From Mixophyes australis (taxonomy: Eukaryota > Chordata > Amphibia > Anura > Limnodynastidae), in the NCBI GenBank assembly GCA_036250195.1, contig JAVHZZ010000011.1, forward strand, positions 56,828,011 through 56,892,010: a DNA stretch of 64,000 nt. The letters run 5' to 3'. Shown here one piece after another: positions 53,514-63,538 of this stretch (within the stretch, counting starts at the first letter, position 1; each line of letters starts with the position of its first letter). The translations under genes and the position numbers were made by a program. The notes under the pieces are model-generated. The model searched no databases, was not told where the DNA came from, and saw nothing but the letters and a program-made list of their open reading frames with translations.

Positions 53514-53693
53514 AAAAACAACGCTTTTTTTGCATTCCTGTCTCACTTTCTCTTAGAAACAATGATTTACATCAATCCTTTTACATAATTCTTGTTTCTC
53601 ATGACATTTCTAACATTGCCCACAATTATCAACTTTCTAAGTCTTTCTGAGCAGGAGAAATTGCAAAACATAGTCATTTCTTCATTGCCGTCC
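53514..53693. repeat. 180-bp m1 monomer with a seven-T run
   Basis: CGCTTTTTTTGC at 53523-53533 has one extra T. Copies A and B have six Ts at the matching site, so the gain is specific to copy C. Confidence 0.85.
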
Positions 53694-55841
53694 AAAAACA
53701 ACGCTTTTTTGCTTTTCTGTCTCACTTTCTCTTAGAAACAATGATTTACATAAATCCTTTTACTTAATTCTTGTTTCTCATGACATTTCTAACATTGCCC
53801 ACAATTATCAACTTTCTAAGTCTTTCTGAGCAGGAGAAATCGCAAAACATAGTCATTTCTTCATTCCCGTCCAAAAACAACGCTTTTTTGCATTCTTGTC
53901 TCACTTTCTCTTAGAAACAATGATTTACATCAATCCTTTTACATAATTCTTGTTTCTCATGACATTAATAACATTGCCCACAATTATGAACTTTCTAAGT
54001 CTTTCTGAGCAGGAGAAATCGCAAAACATAGTCATTTCTTCATTGCCGGACAAAAACAACGCTTTTTTGCATTCCTGTCTCACTTTCTCTTAGAAACAAT
54101 GATTTACATCAATCCTTTTACATAATTCTTGTTTCTCATGACATTTCTAACATTGCCCTCACTTATCAACTTTCTAAGTCTTTCTGAGCACGAGAAATCG
54201 CAAAATATAGTCATTTCTTCATTGCCGTCCAAAAACAACGCTTTTTTGCTTTTCTGTCTCACTTTCTCTTAGAAACAATGATTTACATCAATCCTTTTAC
54301 TTAATTCTTGTTTCTCATGACATTTCTAACATTGCCCACAATTATCAACTTTCTAAGTCTTTCTGAGCAGGAGAAATCGCAAAACATAGTCATTTCTTCA
54401 TTCCCGTACAAAAACAACGCTTTTTTGCATTCTTGTCTCACTTTCTCTTAGAAACAATGATTTACATCAATCCTTTTACATAATTCTTGTTTCTCATGAC
54501 ATTAATAACATTGCCCACAATTATGAACTTTCTAAGTCTTTCTGAGCAGGAGAAATCGCAAAACATAGTCATTTCTTCATTGCCGGACAAAAACAACGCT
54601 TTTTTGCATTCCTGTCTCACTTTCTCTTAGAAACAATGATTTACATCAATCCTTTTACATAATTCTTGTTTCTCATGACATTTCTAACATTGCCCACACT
54701 TATCAACTTTCTAAGTCTTTCTGAGCACGAGAAATCGCAAAATATAGTCATTTCTTCATTGCCGTCCAAAAACAACGCTTTTTTGCATTTCTGTCTCATT
54801 TTCTCTTAGAAACAATGATTTACATGAATTCTTTTACATAATTCTTGTTTCTCATGACATTTCTAACATTGCCCACAATTATCAACTTGCTAAGTCTTTC
54901 TGAGCAGGAGAAATCGCAAAACATAGTCATTTCTTCATTGCCGTCCAAAAACAACGCTTTTTTGCATTCCTGTCTCACTTTCTCTTAGAAACAATGATTT
55001 ACATCAATCCTTTTACATAATTCTTGTTTCTCATGACATTTCTAACATTGCCCACAATTATCAACTTTCTAAGTCTTTCTGAGCAGGAGAAATCGCAAAA
55101 CATAGTCATTTCTTCATTCCCGTACAAAAACAACGCTTTTTTGCATTCTTGTCTCACTTTCTCTTAGAAACAATGATTTACATCAATCCTTTTACATAAT
55201 TCTTGTTTCTCATGACATTAATAACATTGCCCACAATTATGAACTTTCTAAGTCTTTCTGAGCAGGAGAAATCGCAAAACATAGTCATTTCTTCATTGCC
55301 GGACAAAAACAACGCTTTTTTGCATTCCTGTCTCACTTTCTCTTAGAAACAATGATTTACATCAATCCTTTTACATAATTCTTGTTTCTCATGACATTTC
55401 TAACATTGCCCACACTTATCAACTTTCTAAGTCTTTCTGAGCACGAGAAATCGCAAAATATAGTAATTTCTTCATTGCCGTCCAAAAACAACGCTTTTTT
55501 GCATTTCTGTCTCATTTTCTCTTAGAAACAATGATTTACATGAATCCTTTTACATAATTCTTGTTTCTCATGACATTTCTAACATTGTCCACAATTATCA
55601 ACTTGCTAAGTCTTTCTGAGCAGGAGAAATCGCAAAACATAGTCATTTCTTCATTGCCGTCCAAAAACAACGCTTTTTTGCATTCCTGTCTCACTTTCTC
55701 TTAGAAACAATGATTTACATCAATCCTTTTACATAATTCTTGTTTCTCATGACATTTCTAACATTGCCCACAATTATCAACTTTCTAAGTCTTTCTGAGC
55801 AGGAGAAATTGCAAAACATAGTCATTTCTTCATTGCCGTCC

Positions 55842-57094
55842 AAAAACAACGCTTTTTTGCTTTTCTGTCTCACTTTCTCTTAGAAACAATGATTTACATC
55901 AATCCTTTTACTTAATTCTTGTTTCTCATGACATTTCTAACATTGCCCACACTTATCAACTTTCTAAGTCTTTCTGAGCACGAGAAATCGCAAAATATAG
56001 TCATTTCTTCATTGCCGTCCAAAAACAACGCTTTTTTGCATTTCTGTCTCATTTTCTCTTAGAAACAATGATTTACATGAATCCTTTTACATAATTCTTG
56101 TTTCTCATGACATTTCTAACATTGCCCACAATTATCAACTTGCTAAGTCTTTCTGAGCAGGAGAAATCGCAAAACATAGTCATTTCTTCATTGCCGTCCA
56201 AAAACAACGCTTTTTTGCATTCCTGTCTCACTTTCTCTTAGAAACAATGATTTACATCAATCCTTTTACATAATTCTTGTTTCTCATGACATTAATAACA
56301 TTGCCCACAATTATGAACTTTCTAAGTCTTTCTGAGCAGGAGAAATCGCAAAACATAGTCATTTCTTCATTGCCGGACAAAAACAACGCTTTTTTGCATT
56401 CCTGTCTCACTTTCTCTTAGAAACAATGATTTACATCAATCCTTTTACATAATTCTTGTTTCTCATGACATTTCTAACATTGCCCACACTTATCAACTTT
56501 CTAAGTCTTTCTGAGCACGAGAAATCGCAAAATATAGTCATTTCTTCATTGCCGTCCAAAAACAACGCTTTTTTGCATTTCTGTCTCATTTTCTCTTAGA
56601 AACAATGATTTACATGAATCCTTTTACATAATTCTTGTTTCTCATGACATTTCTAACATTGCCCACAATTATCAACTTGCTAAGTCTTTCTGAGCAGGAG
56701 AAATCGCAAAACATAGTCATTTCTTCATTGCCGTCCAAAAACAACGCTTTTTTGCATTCCTGTCTCACTTTCTCTTAGAAACAATGATTTACATCAATCC
56801 TTTTACATAATTCTTGTTTCTCATGACATTTCTAACATTGCCCACAATTATCAACTTTCTAAGTCTTTCTGAGCAGGAGAAATTGCAAAACATAGTCATT
56901 TCTTCATTGCCGTCCAAAAACAACGCTTTTTTGCTTTTCTGTCTCACTTTCTCTTAGAAACAATGATTTACATCAATCCTTTTACTTAATTCTTGTTTCT
57001 CATGACATTTCTAACATTGCCCACAATTATCAACTTTCTAAGTCTTTCTGAGCAGGAGAAATTGCAAAACATAGTCATTTCTTCATTGCCGTAC
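55842..57094. repeat. 5-mer units with two chimeras
   Basis: In order: an m2/m4 chimera (55842-56020; GCTTTT and CTTAATTC front, CACACTTATC and GCACGAG back), m5, an m1/m3 chimera (56200-56378; ATTCCTG front, ATTAATAAC and GGAC back), m4, m5, m1 and m2 with AATTGC. All are 179 bp. Confidence 0.8.
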
Positions 57095-57273
57095 AAAAAC
57101 AACGCTTTTTTGCATTTCTGTCTCACTTTCTCTTAGAAACAATGATTTACATCAATCCTTTTACATAATTCTTGTTTCGAATGACATTTCTAACATTGCC
57201 CACAATTATCAACTTTCTAAGTCTTTCTGAGCACGAGAAATCGCAAAACATAGTCATTTCTTCATTTTAGTCC
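57095..57273. repeat. CGAATGAC monomer, copy 4
   Basis: CGAATG is at 57178. The following module matches that after copy 2, including a later CGATTTTTTGC head (57810), but has one monomer fewer. Confidence 0.85.
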
Positions 57274-57451
57274 AAAATCAACGCTTTTTTGCATTTCTGT
57301 CTCATTTTCTCTTAGAAACAATGATTTACATCAATCCTTTTACATAATTCTTGTTTCTCATGACATTAATAACATTGCCCACAATTATGAACTTTCTAAG
57401 TCTTTCTGAGCAGGAGAAATCGCAAAACATAGTCATTTCACATTGCCGGAC
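57274..57451. repeat. Short monomer, 178 bp (1-bp loss)
   Basis: It has an AAAATCAACG head, ATTAATAAC, ATTATGAAC and a GGAC tail. TTTCTTCATT reads TTTCACATT near 57440, a net loss of 1 bp. The frame change joins neighbouring stop-free stretches and is the only reason a 72-codon open frame spans 57351-57569; I do not call it a gene. Confidence 0.85.
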
Positions 57452-57809
57452 AAAAACAACGCTTTTTTGCATTTCTGTCTCATTTTCTCTTAGAAACAAT
57501 GATTTACATGAATCCTTTTACATAATTCTTGTTTCTCATGACATTTCTAACATTGCCCACAATTATTAACTTGCTAAGTCTTTCTGAGCACGAGAAATCG
57601 CAAAATATAGTCATTTCTTCATTGCCGTCCAAAAACAACGCTTTTTTGCATTTCTGTCTCATTTTCTCTTAGAAACAATGATTTACATGAATCCTTTTAC
57701 ATAATTCTTGTTTCTCATGACATTTCTAACATTGCCCACAATTATCAACTTGCTAAGTCTTTCTGAGCAGGAGAAATCGCAAAACATAGTCATTTCTTCA
57801 TTGCCGTCC

Positions 57810-57988
57810 AAAAACAACGATTTTTTGCATTCCTGTCTCACTTTCTCTTAGAAACAATGATTTACATCAATCCTTTTACATAATTCTTGTTTCTCATGAC
57901 ATTTCTAACATTGCCCACAATTATCAACTTTCTAAGTCTTTCTGAGCAGGAGAAATTGCAAAACATAGTCATTTCTTCATTGCCGTCC
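57810..57988. repeat. m1 subtype monomer (5-mer HOR reference unit)
   Basis: Diagnostic features are an ATTCCTGTCTCAC front, CATCAATCC, CATAATTC, TTATCAACTTTC, GCAGGAGAAATTGC (T in place of the CpG cytosine) and a GCCGTCC tail. This copy has CGATTTTTTGC instead of CGCTTTTTTGC. Confidence 0.85.
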
Positions 57989-58167
57989 AAAAACAACGCT
58001 TTTTTGCTTTTCTGTCTCACTTTCTCTTAGAAACAATGATTTACATCAATCCTTTTACTTAATTCTTGTTTCTCATGACATTTCTAACATTGCCCACAAT
58101 TATCAACTTTCTAAGTCTTTCTGAGCAGGAGAAATCGCAAAACATAGTCATTTCTTCATTCCCGTAC
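57989..58167. repeat. m2 subtype monomer
   Basis: Diagnostic features are TTTTTTGCTTTTCTG instead of GCATTCCTG, CTTAATTC instead of CATAATTC, AAATCGC and a CCCGTAC tail. A second form with AATTGC and a GCCGTAC tail always precedes the CGAATGAC monomer. Confidence 0.85.
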
Positions 58168-58346
58168 AAAAACAACGCTTTTTTGCATTCTTGTCTCACT
58201 TTCTCTTAGAAACAATGATTTACATCAATCCTTTTACATAATTCTTGTTTCTCATGACATTAATAACATTGCCCACAATTATGAACTTTCTAAGTCTTTC
58301 TGAGCAGGAGAAATCGCAAAACATAGTCATTTCTTCATTGCCGGAC
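58168..58346. repeat. m3 subtype monomer
   Basis: Diagnostic features are ATTCTTGTCTCAC, CATTAATAACATTG in place of CATTTCTAACATTG, ATTATGAAC and a GCCGGAC tail. In some copies CATAATTC reads CATATTTC, which removes a TAA and opens a short frame. Confidence 0.85.
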
Positions 58347-58525
58347 AAAAACAACGCTTTTTTGCATTCCTGTCTCACTTTCTCTTAGAAACAATGATTT
58401 ACATCAATCCTTTTACATAATTCTTGTTTCTCATGACATTTCTAACATTGCCCACACTTATCAACTTTCTAAGTCTTTCTGAGCACGAGAAATCGCAAAA
58501 TATAGTCATTTCTTCATTGCCGTCC
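58347..58525. repeat. m4 subtype monomer
   Basis: Diagnostic features are CCCACACTTATCAAC, GAGCACGAG, AAAATATAG instead of AAAACATAG and a GCCGTCC tail. Two lineages carry AAATAGC or AGTAATTT. Confidence 0.85.
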
Positions 58526-58704
58526 AAAAACAACGCTTTTTTGCATTTCTGTCTCATTTTCTCTTAGAAACAATGATTTACATGAATCCTTTTACATAAT
58601 TCTTGTTTCTCATGACATTTCTAACATTGCCCACAATTATCAACTTGCTAAGTCTTTCTGAGCAGGAGAAATCGCAAAACATAGTCATTTCTTCATTGCC
58701 GTCC
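58526..58704. repeat. m5 subtype monomer
   Basis: Diagnostic features are an ATTTCTGTCTCATTTTC front, CATGAATCC (a GAATC absent from m1 to m4), CAACTTGCTAAG and a GCCGTCC tail. A sub-lineage has GAATTC in place of GAATCC. Confidence 0.85.
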
Positions 58705-59599
58705 AAAAACAACGCTTTTTTGCATTCCTGTCTCACTTTCTCTTAGAAACAATGATTTACATCAATCCTTTTACATAATTCTTGTTTCTCATGACATTTC
58801 TAACATTGCCCACAATTATCAACTTTCTAAGTCTTTCTGAGCAGGAGAAATTGCAAAACATAGTCATTTCTTCATTGCCGTCCAAAAACAACGCTTTTTT
58901 GCTTTTCTGTCTCACTTTCTCTTAGAAACAATGATTTACATCAATCCTTTTACTTAATTCTTGTTTCTCATGACATTTCTAACATTGCCCACAATTATCA
59001 ACTTTCTAAGTCTTTCTGAGCAGGAGAAATCGCAAAACATAGTCATTTCTTCATTCCCGTACAAAAACAACGCTTTTTTGCATTCTTGTCTCACTTTCTC
59101 TTAGAAACAATGATTTACATCAATCCTTTTACATAATTCTTGTTTCTCATGACATTAATAACATTGCCCACAATTATGAACTTTCTAAGTCTTTCTGAGC
59201 AGGAGAAATCGCAAAACATAGTCATTTCTTCATTGCCGGACAAAAACAACGCTTTTTTGCATTCCTGTCTCACTTTCTCTTAGAAACAATGATTTACATC
59301 AATCCTTTTACATAATTCTTGTTTCTCATGACATTTCTAACATTGCCCACACTTATCAACTTTCTAAGTCTTTCTGAGCACGAGAAATCGCAAAATATAG
59401 TCATTTCTTCATTGCCGTCCAAAAACAACGCTTTTTTGCATTTCTGTCTCATTTTCTCTTAGAAACAATGATTTACATGAATCCTTTTACATAATTCTTG
59501 TTTCTCATGACATTTCTAACATTGCCCACAATTATCAACTTTCTAAGTCTTTCTGAGCAGGAGAAATTGCAAAACATAGTCATTTCTTCATTGCCGTCC
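58705..59599. repeat. Second 5-mer unit ending in an m5/m1 chimera
   Basis: m1 to m4 are regular. The fifth monomer (59421-59599) has the m5 front (CATTTTC, CATGAATCC) and the m1 back (CAACTTTC, AATTGC, GCCGTCC), and the next monomer is m2. One monomer was therefore lost in register. Confidence 0.85.
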
Positions 59600-59778
59600 A
59601 AAAACAACGCTTTTTTGCTTTTCTGTCTCACTTTCTCTTAGAAACAATGATTTACATCAATCCTTTTACTTAATTCTTGTTTCTCATGACATTTCTAACA
59701 TTGCCCACAATTATCAACTTTCTAAGTCTTTCTGAGCAGGAGAAATCGCAAAACATAGTCATTTCTTCATTCCCGTAC

Positions 59779-59957
59779 ACAAACAACGCTTTTTTGCATT
59801 CTTGTCTCACTTTCTCTTAGAAACAATGATTTACATCAATCCTTTTACATAATTCTTGTTTCTCATGACATTAATAACATTGCCCACAATTATGAACTTT
59901 CTAAGTCTTTCTGAGCAGGAGAAATCGCAAAATATAGTCATTTCTTCATTGCCGTCC
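59779..59957. repeat. m3/m4 chimeric monomer
   Basis: The front is m3 (ATTCTTG, ATTAATAAC, ATTATGAAC, GCAGGAG) and the back is m4 (AAAATATAG, GCCGTCC). It is followed by m5. The same type of chimera occurs at 61391-61569, next to the other 4-monomer unit of this stretch. Confidence 0.85.
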
Positions 59958-60136
59958 AAAAACAACGCTTTTTTGCATTTCTGTCTAATTTTCTCTTAGA
60001 AACAATGATTTACATGAATCCTTTTACATAATTCTTGTTTCTCATGACATTTCTAACATTGCCCACAATTATCAACTTGCTAAGTCTTTCTGAGCAGGAG
60101 AAATCGCAAAACATAGTCATTTCTTCATTGCTGTCC

Positions 60137-61390
60137 AAAAACAACGCTTTTTTGCATTCCTGTCTCACTTTCTCTTAGAAACAATGATTTACATCAATCC
60201 TTTTACATAATTCTTGTTTCTCATGACATTTCTAACATTGCCCACAATTATCAACTTTCTAAGTCTTTCTGAGCAGGAGAAATTGCAAAACATAGTCATT
60301 TCTTCATTGCCGTCCAAAAACAACGCTTTTTTGCTTTTCTGTCTCACTTTCTCTTAGAAACAATGATTTACATCAATCCTTTTACTTAATTCTTGTTTCT
60401 CATGACATTTCTAACATTGCCCACAATTATCAACTTTCTAAGTCTTTCTGAGCAGGAGAAATCGCAAAACATAGTCATTTCTTCATTCCCGTACAAAAAC
60501 AACGCTTTTTTGCATTCTTGTCTCACTTTCTCTTAGAAACAATGATTTACATCAATCCTTTTACATAATTCTTGTTTCTCATGACATTAATAACATTGCC
60601 CACAATTATGAACTTTCTAAGTCTTTCTGAGCAGGAGAAATCGCAAAACATAGTCATTTCTTCATTGCCGGACAAAAACAACGCTTTTTTTGCATTCCTG
60701 TCTCACTTTCTCTTAGAAACAATGATTTACATCAATCCTTTTACATAATTCTTGTTTCTCATGACATTTCTAACATTGCCCACACTTATCAACTTTCTAA
60801 GTCTTTCTGAGCACGAGAAATCGCAAAATATAGTCATTTCTTCATTGCCGTCCAAAAACAACGCTTTTTTGCATTTCTGTCTCATTTTCTCTTAGAAACA
60901 ATGATTTACATGAATCCTTTTACATAATTCTTGTTTCTCATGACATTTCTAACATTGCCCACAATTATCAACTTGCTAAGTCTTTCTGAGCAGGAGAAAT
61001 CGCAAAACATAGTCATTTCTTCATTGCCGTCCAAAAACAACGCTTTTTTGCATTCCTGTCTCACTTTCTCTTAGAAACAATGATTTACATCAATCCTTTT
61101 ACATAATTCTTGTTTCTCATGACATTTCTAACATTGCCCACAATTATCAACTTTCTAAGTCTTTCTGAGCAGGAGAAATTGCAAAACATAGTCATTTCTT
61201 CATTGCCGTCCAAAAACAACGCTTTTTTGCTTTTCTGTCTCACTTTCTCTTAGAAACAATGATTTACATCAATCCTTTTACTTAATTCTTGTTTCTCATG
61301 ACATTTCTAACATTGCCCACAATTATCAACTTTCTAAGTCTTTCTGAGCAGGAGAAATCGCAAAACATAGTCATTTCTTCATTCCCGTAC
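60137..61390. repeat. Regular 5-mer unit plus m1-m2
   Basis: m1, m2, m3, m4, m5, m1 and m2 follow in order. The m4 at 60674-60853 is 180 bp because of a seven-T run at 60685-60691. Confidence 0.85.
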
Positions 61391-61569
61391 AAAAACAACG
61401 CTTTTTTGCACTCTTGTCTCACTTTCTCTTAGAAACAATGATTTACATCAATCCTTTTACATAATTCTTGTTTCTCATGACATTAATAACATTGCCCACA
61501 ATTATGAACTTTCTAAGTCTTTCTGAGCAGGAGAAATCGCAAAATATAGTCATTTCTTCATTGCCGTCC
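61391..61569. repeat. m3/m4 chimeric monomer, second occurrence
   Basis: It has the same front and back as 59779-59957, with a private GCACTCTTG front variant near 61409. It is followed by an m5 carrying GAATTC (61570-61748). Confidence 0.85.
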
Positions 61570-61748
61570 AAAAACAACGCTTTTTTGCATTTCTGTCTCA
61601 TTTTCTCTTAGAAACAATGATTTACATGAATTCTTTTACATAATTCTTGTTTCTCATGACATTTCTAACATTGCCCACAATTATCAACTTGCTAAGTCTT
61701 TCTGAGCAGGAGAAATCGCAAAACATAGTCATTTCTTCATTGCCGTCC

Positions 61749-61927
61749 AAAAACAACGCTTTTTTGCATTCCTGTCTCACTTTCTCTTAGAAACAATGAT
61801 TTACATCAATCCTTTTACTTAATTCTTGTTTCTCATGACATTTCTAACATTGCCCACAATTATCAACTTTCTAAGTCTTTCTGAGCAGGAGAAATCGCAA
61901 AACATAGTCATTTCTTCATTCCCGTAC
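61749..61927. repeat. m1/m2 chimeric monomer with CTTAATTC
   Basis: The ATTCCTG front is m1; CTTAATTC, AAATCGC and the CCCGTAC tail are m2. It reduces the unit to m1/m2-m3-m4-m5. Confidence 0.8.
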
Positions 61928-62464
61928 AAAAACAACGCTTTTTTGCATTCTTGTCTCACTTTCTCTTAGAAACAATGATTTACATCAATCCTTTTACATA
62001 ATTCTTGTTTCTCATGACATTAATAACATTGCCCACAATTATGAACTTTCTAAGTCTTTCTGAGCAGGAGAAATCGCAAAACATAGTCATTTCTTCATTG
62101 CCGGACAAAAACAACGCTTTTTTGCATTCCTGTCTCACTTTCTCTTAGAAACAATGATTTACATCAATCCTTTTACATAATTCTTGTTTCTCATGACATT
62201 TCTAACATTGCCCACACTTATCAACTTTCTAAGTCTTTCTGAGCACGAGAAATAGCAAAATATAGTCATTTCTTCATTGCCGTCCAAAAACAACGCTTTT
62301 TTGCATTTCTGTCTCATTTTCTCTTAGAAACAATGATTTACATGAATTCTTTTACATAATTCTTGTTTCTCATGACATTTCTAACATTGCCCACAATTAT
62401 CAACTTGCTAAGTCTTTCTGAGCAGGAGAAATCGCAAAACATAGTCATTTCTTCATTGCCGTCC

Positions 62465-62643
62465 AAAAACAACGCTTTTTTGCATTCCTGTCTCACTTTC
62501 TCTTAGAAACAATGATTTACATCAATCCTTTTACATAATTCTTGTTTCTCATGACATTTCTAACATTGCCCACAATAATCAACTTTCTAAGTCTTTCTGA
62601 GCAGGAGAAATCGCAAAACATAGTCATTTCTTCATTCCCGTAC
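62465..62643. repeat. m1/m2 chimeric monomer with CATAATTC
   Basis: The front through CATAATTC is m1; AAATCGC and the CCCGTAC tail are m2. The crossover is thus further downstream than in 61749-61927, so the two are separate events. It also has AATAATCAAC. A similar chimera lies at 54947-55125. Confidence 0.8.
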
Positions 62644-63538
62644 AAAAACAACGCTTTTTTGCATTCTTGTCTCACTTTCTCTTAGAAACAATGATTTACA
62701 TCAATCCTTTTACATAATTCTTGTTTCTCATGACATTAATAACATTGCCCACAATTATGAACTTTCTAAGTCTTTCTGAGCAGGAGAAATCGCAAAACAT
62801 AGTCATTTCTTCATTGCCGGACAAAAACAACGCTTTTTTGCATTCCTGTCTCACTTTCTCTTAGAAACAATGATTTACATCAATCCTTTTACATAATTCT
62901 TGTTTCTCATGACATTTCTAACATTGCCCACACTTATCAACTTTCTAAGTCTTTCTGAGCACGAGAAATCGCAAAATATAGTAATTTCTTCATTGCCGTC
63001 CAAAAACAACGCTTTTTTGCATTTCTGTCTCATTTTCTCTTAGAAACAATGATTTACATGAATCCTTTTACATAATTCTTGTTTCTCATGACATTTCTAA
63101 CATTGCCCACAATTATCAACTTGCTAAGTCTTTCTGAGCAGGAGAAATCGCAAAACATAGTCATTTCTTCATTGCCGTCCAAAAACAACGCTTTTTTGCA
63201 TTCCTGTCTCACTTTCTCTTAGAAACAATGATTTACATCAATCCTTTTACATAATTCTTGTTTCTCATGACATTTCTAACATTGCCCACAATTATCAACT
63301 TTCTAAGTCTTTCTGAGCAGGAGAAATTGCAAAACATAGTCATTTCTTCATTGCCGTCCAAAAACAACGCTTTTTTGCTTTTCTGTCTCACTTTCTCTTA
63401 GAAACAATGATTTACATCAATCCTTTTACTTAATTCTTGTTTCTCATGACATTTCTAACATTGCCCACAATTATCAACTTTCTAAGTCTTTCTGAGCAGG
63501 AGAAATTGCAAAACATAGTCATTTCTTCATTGCCGTAC

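Larger units (their letters stand above)
49755..55841. repeat. Third copy (C) of the large block, rearranged
   Basis: It follows copy B from about 40635 to 47436. Shared features are the CTCTTTTCTC patch at 49832, GCAAGAG, ACAAATATC, CATATTTC, CTGTTAG at 51402, GGTAAAC, TTTAGTCC at 51717, ATTATTAAC near 53069, CCCTCAC near 54156 and GAATTC near 54830. It differs by having one TTTAGTCC monomer instead of two, a CTCAGGAC/CCATAAAC patch near 50930-51010, intact m2 and m3 where A and B have a chimera, a new seven-T run at 53525-53531, and about four fewer monomers after 54946. It is older than the A/B duplication or was reshuffled after copying. Confidence 0.8.

Noticed and set aside
57351..57569. 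72-codon open frame.
   Set aside because: It is created by the 1-bp loss near 57440 that joins two stop-free satellite stretches.
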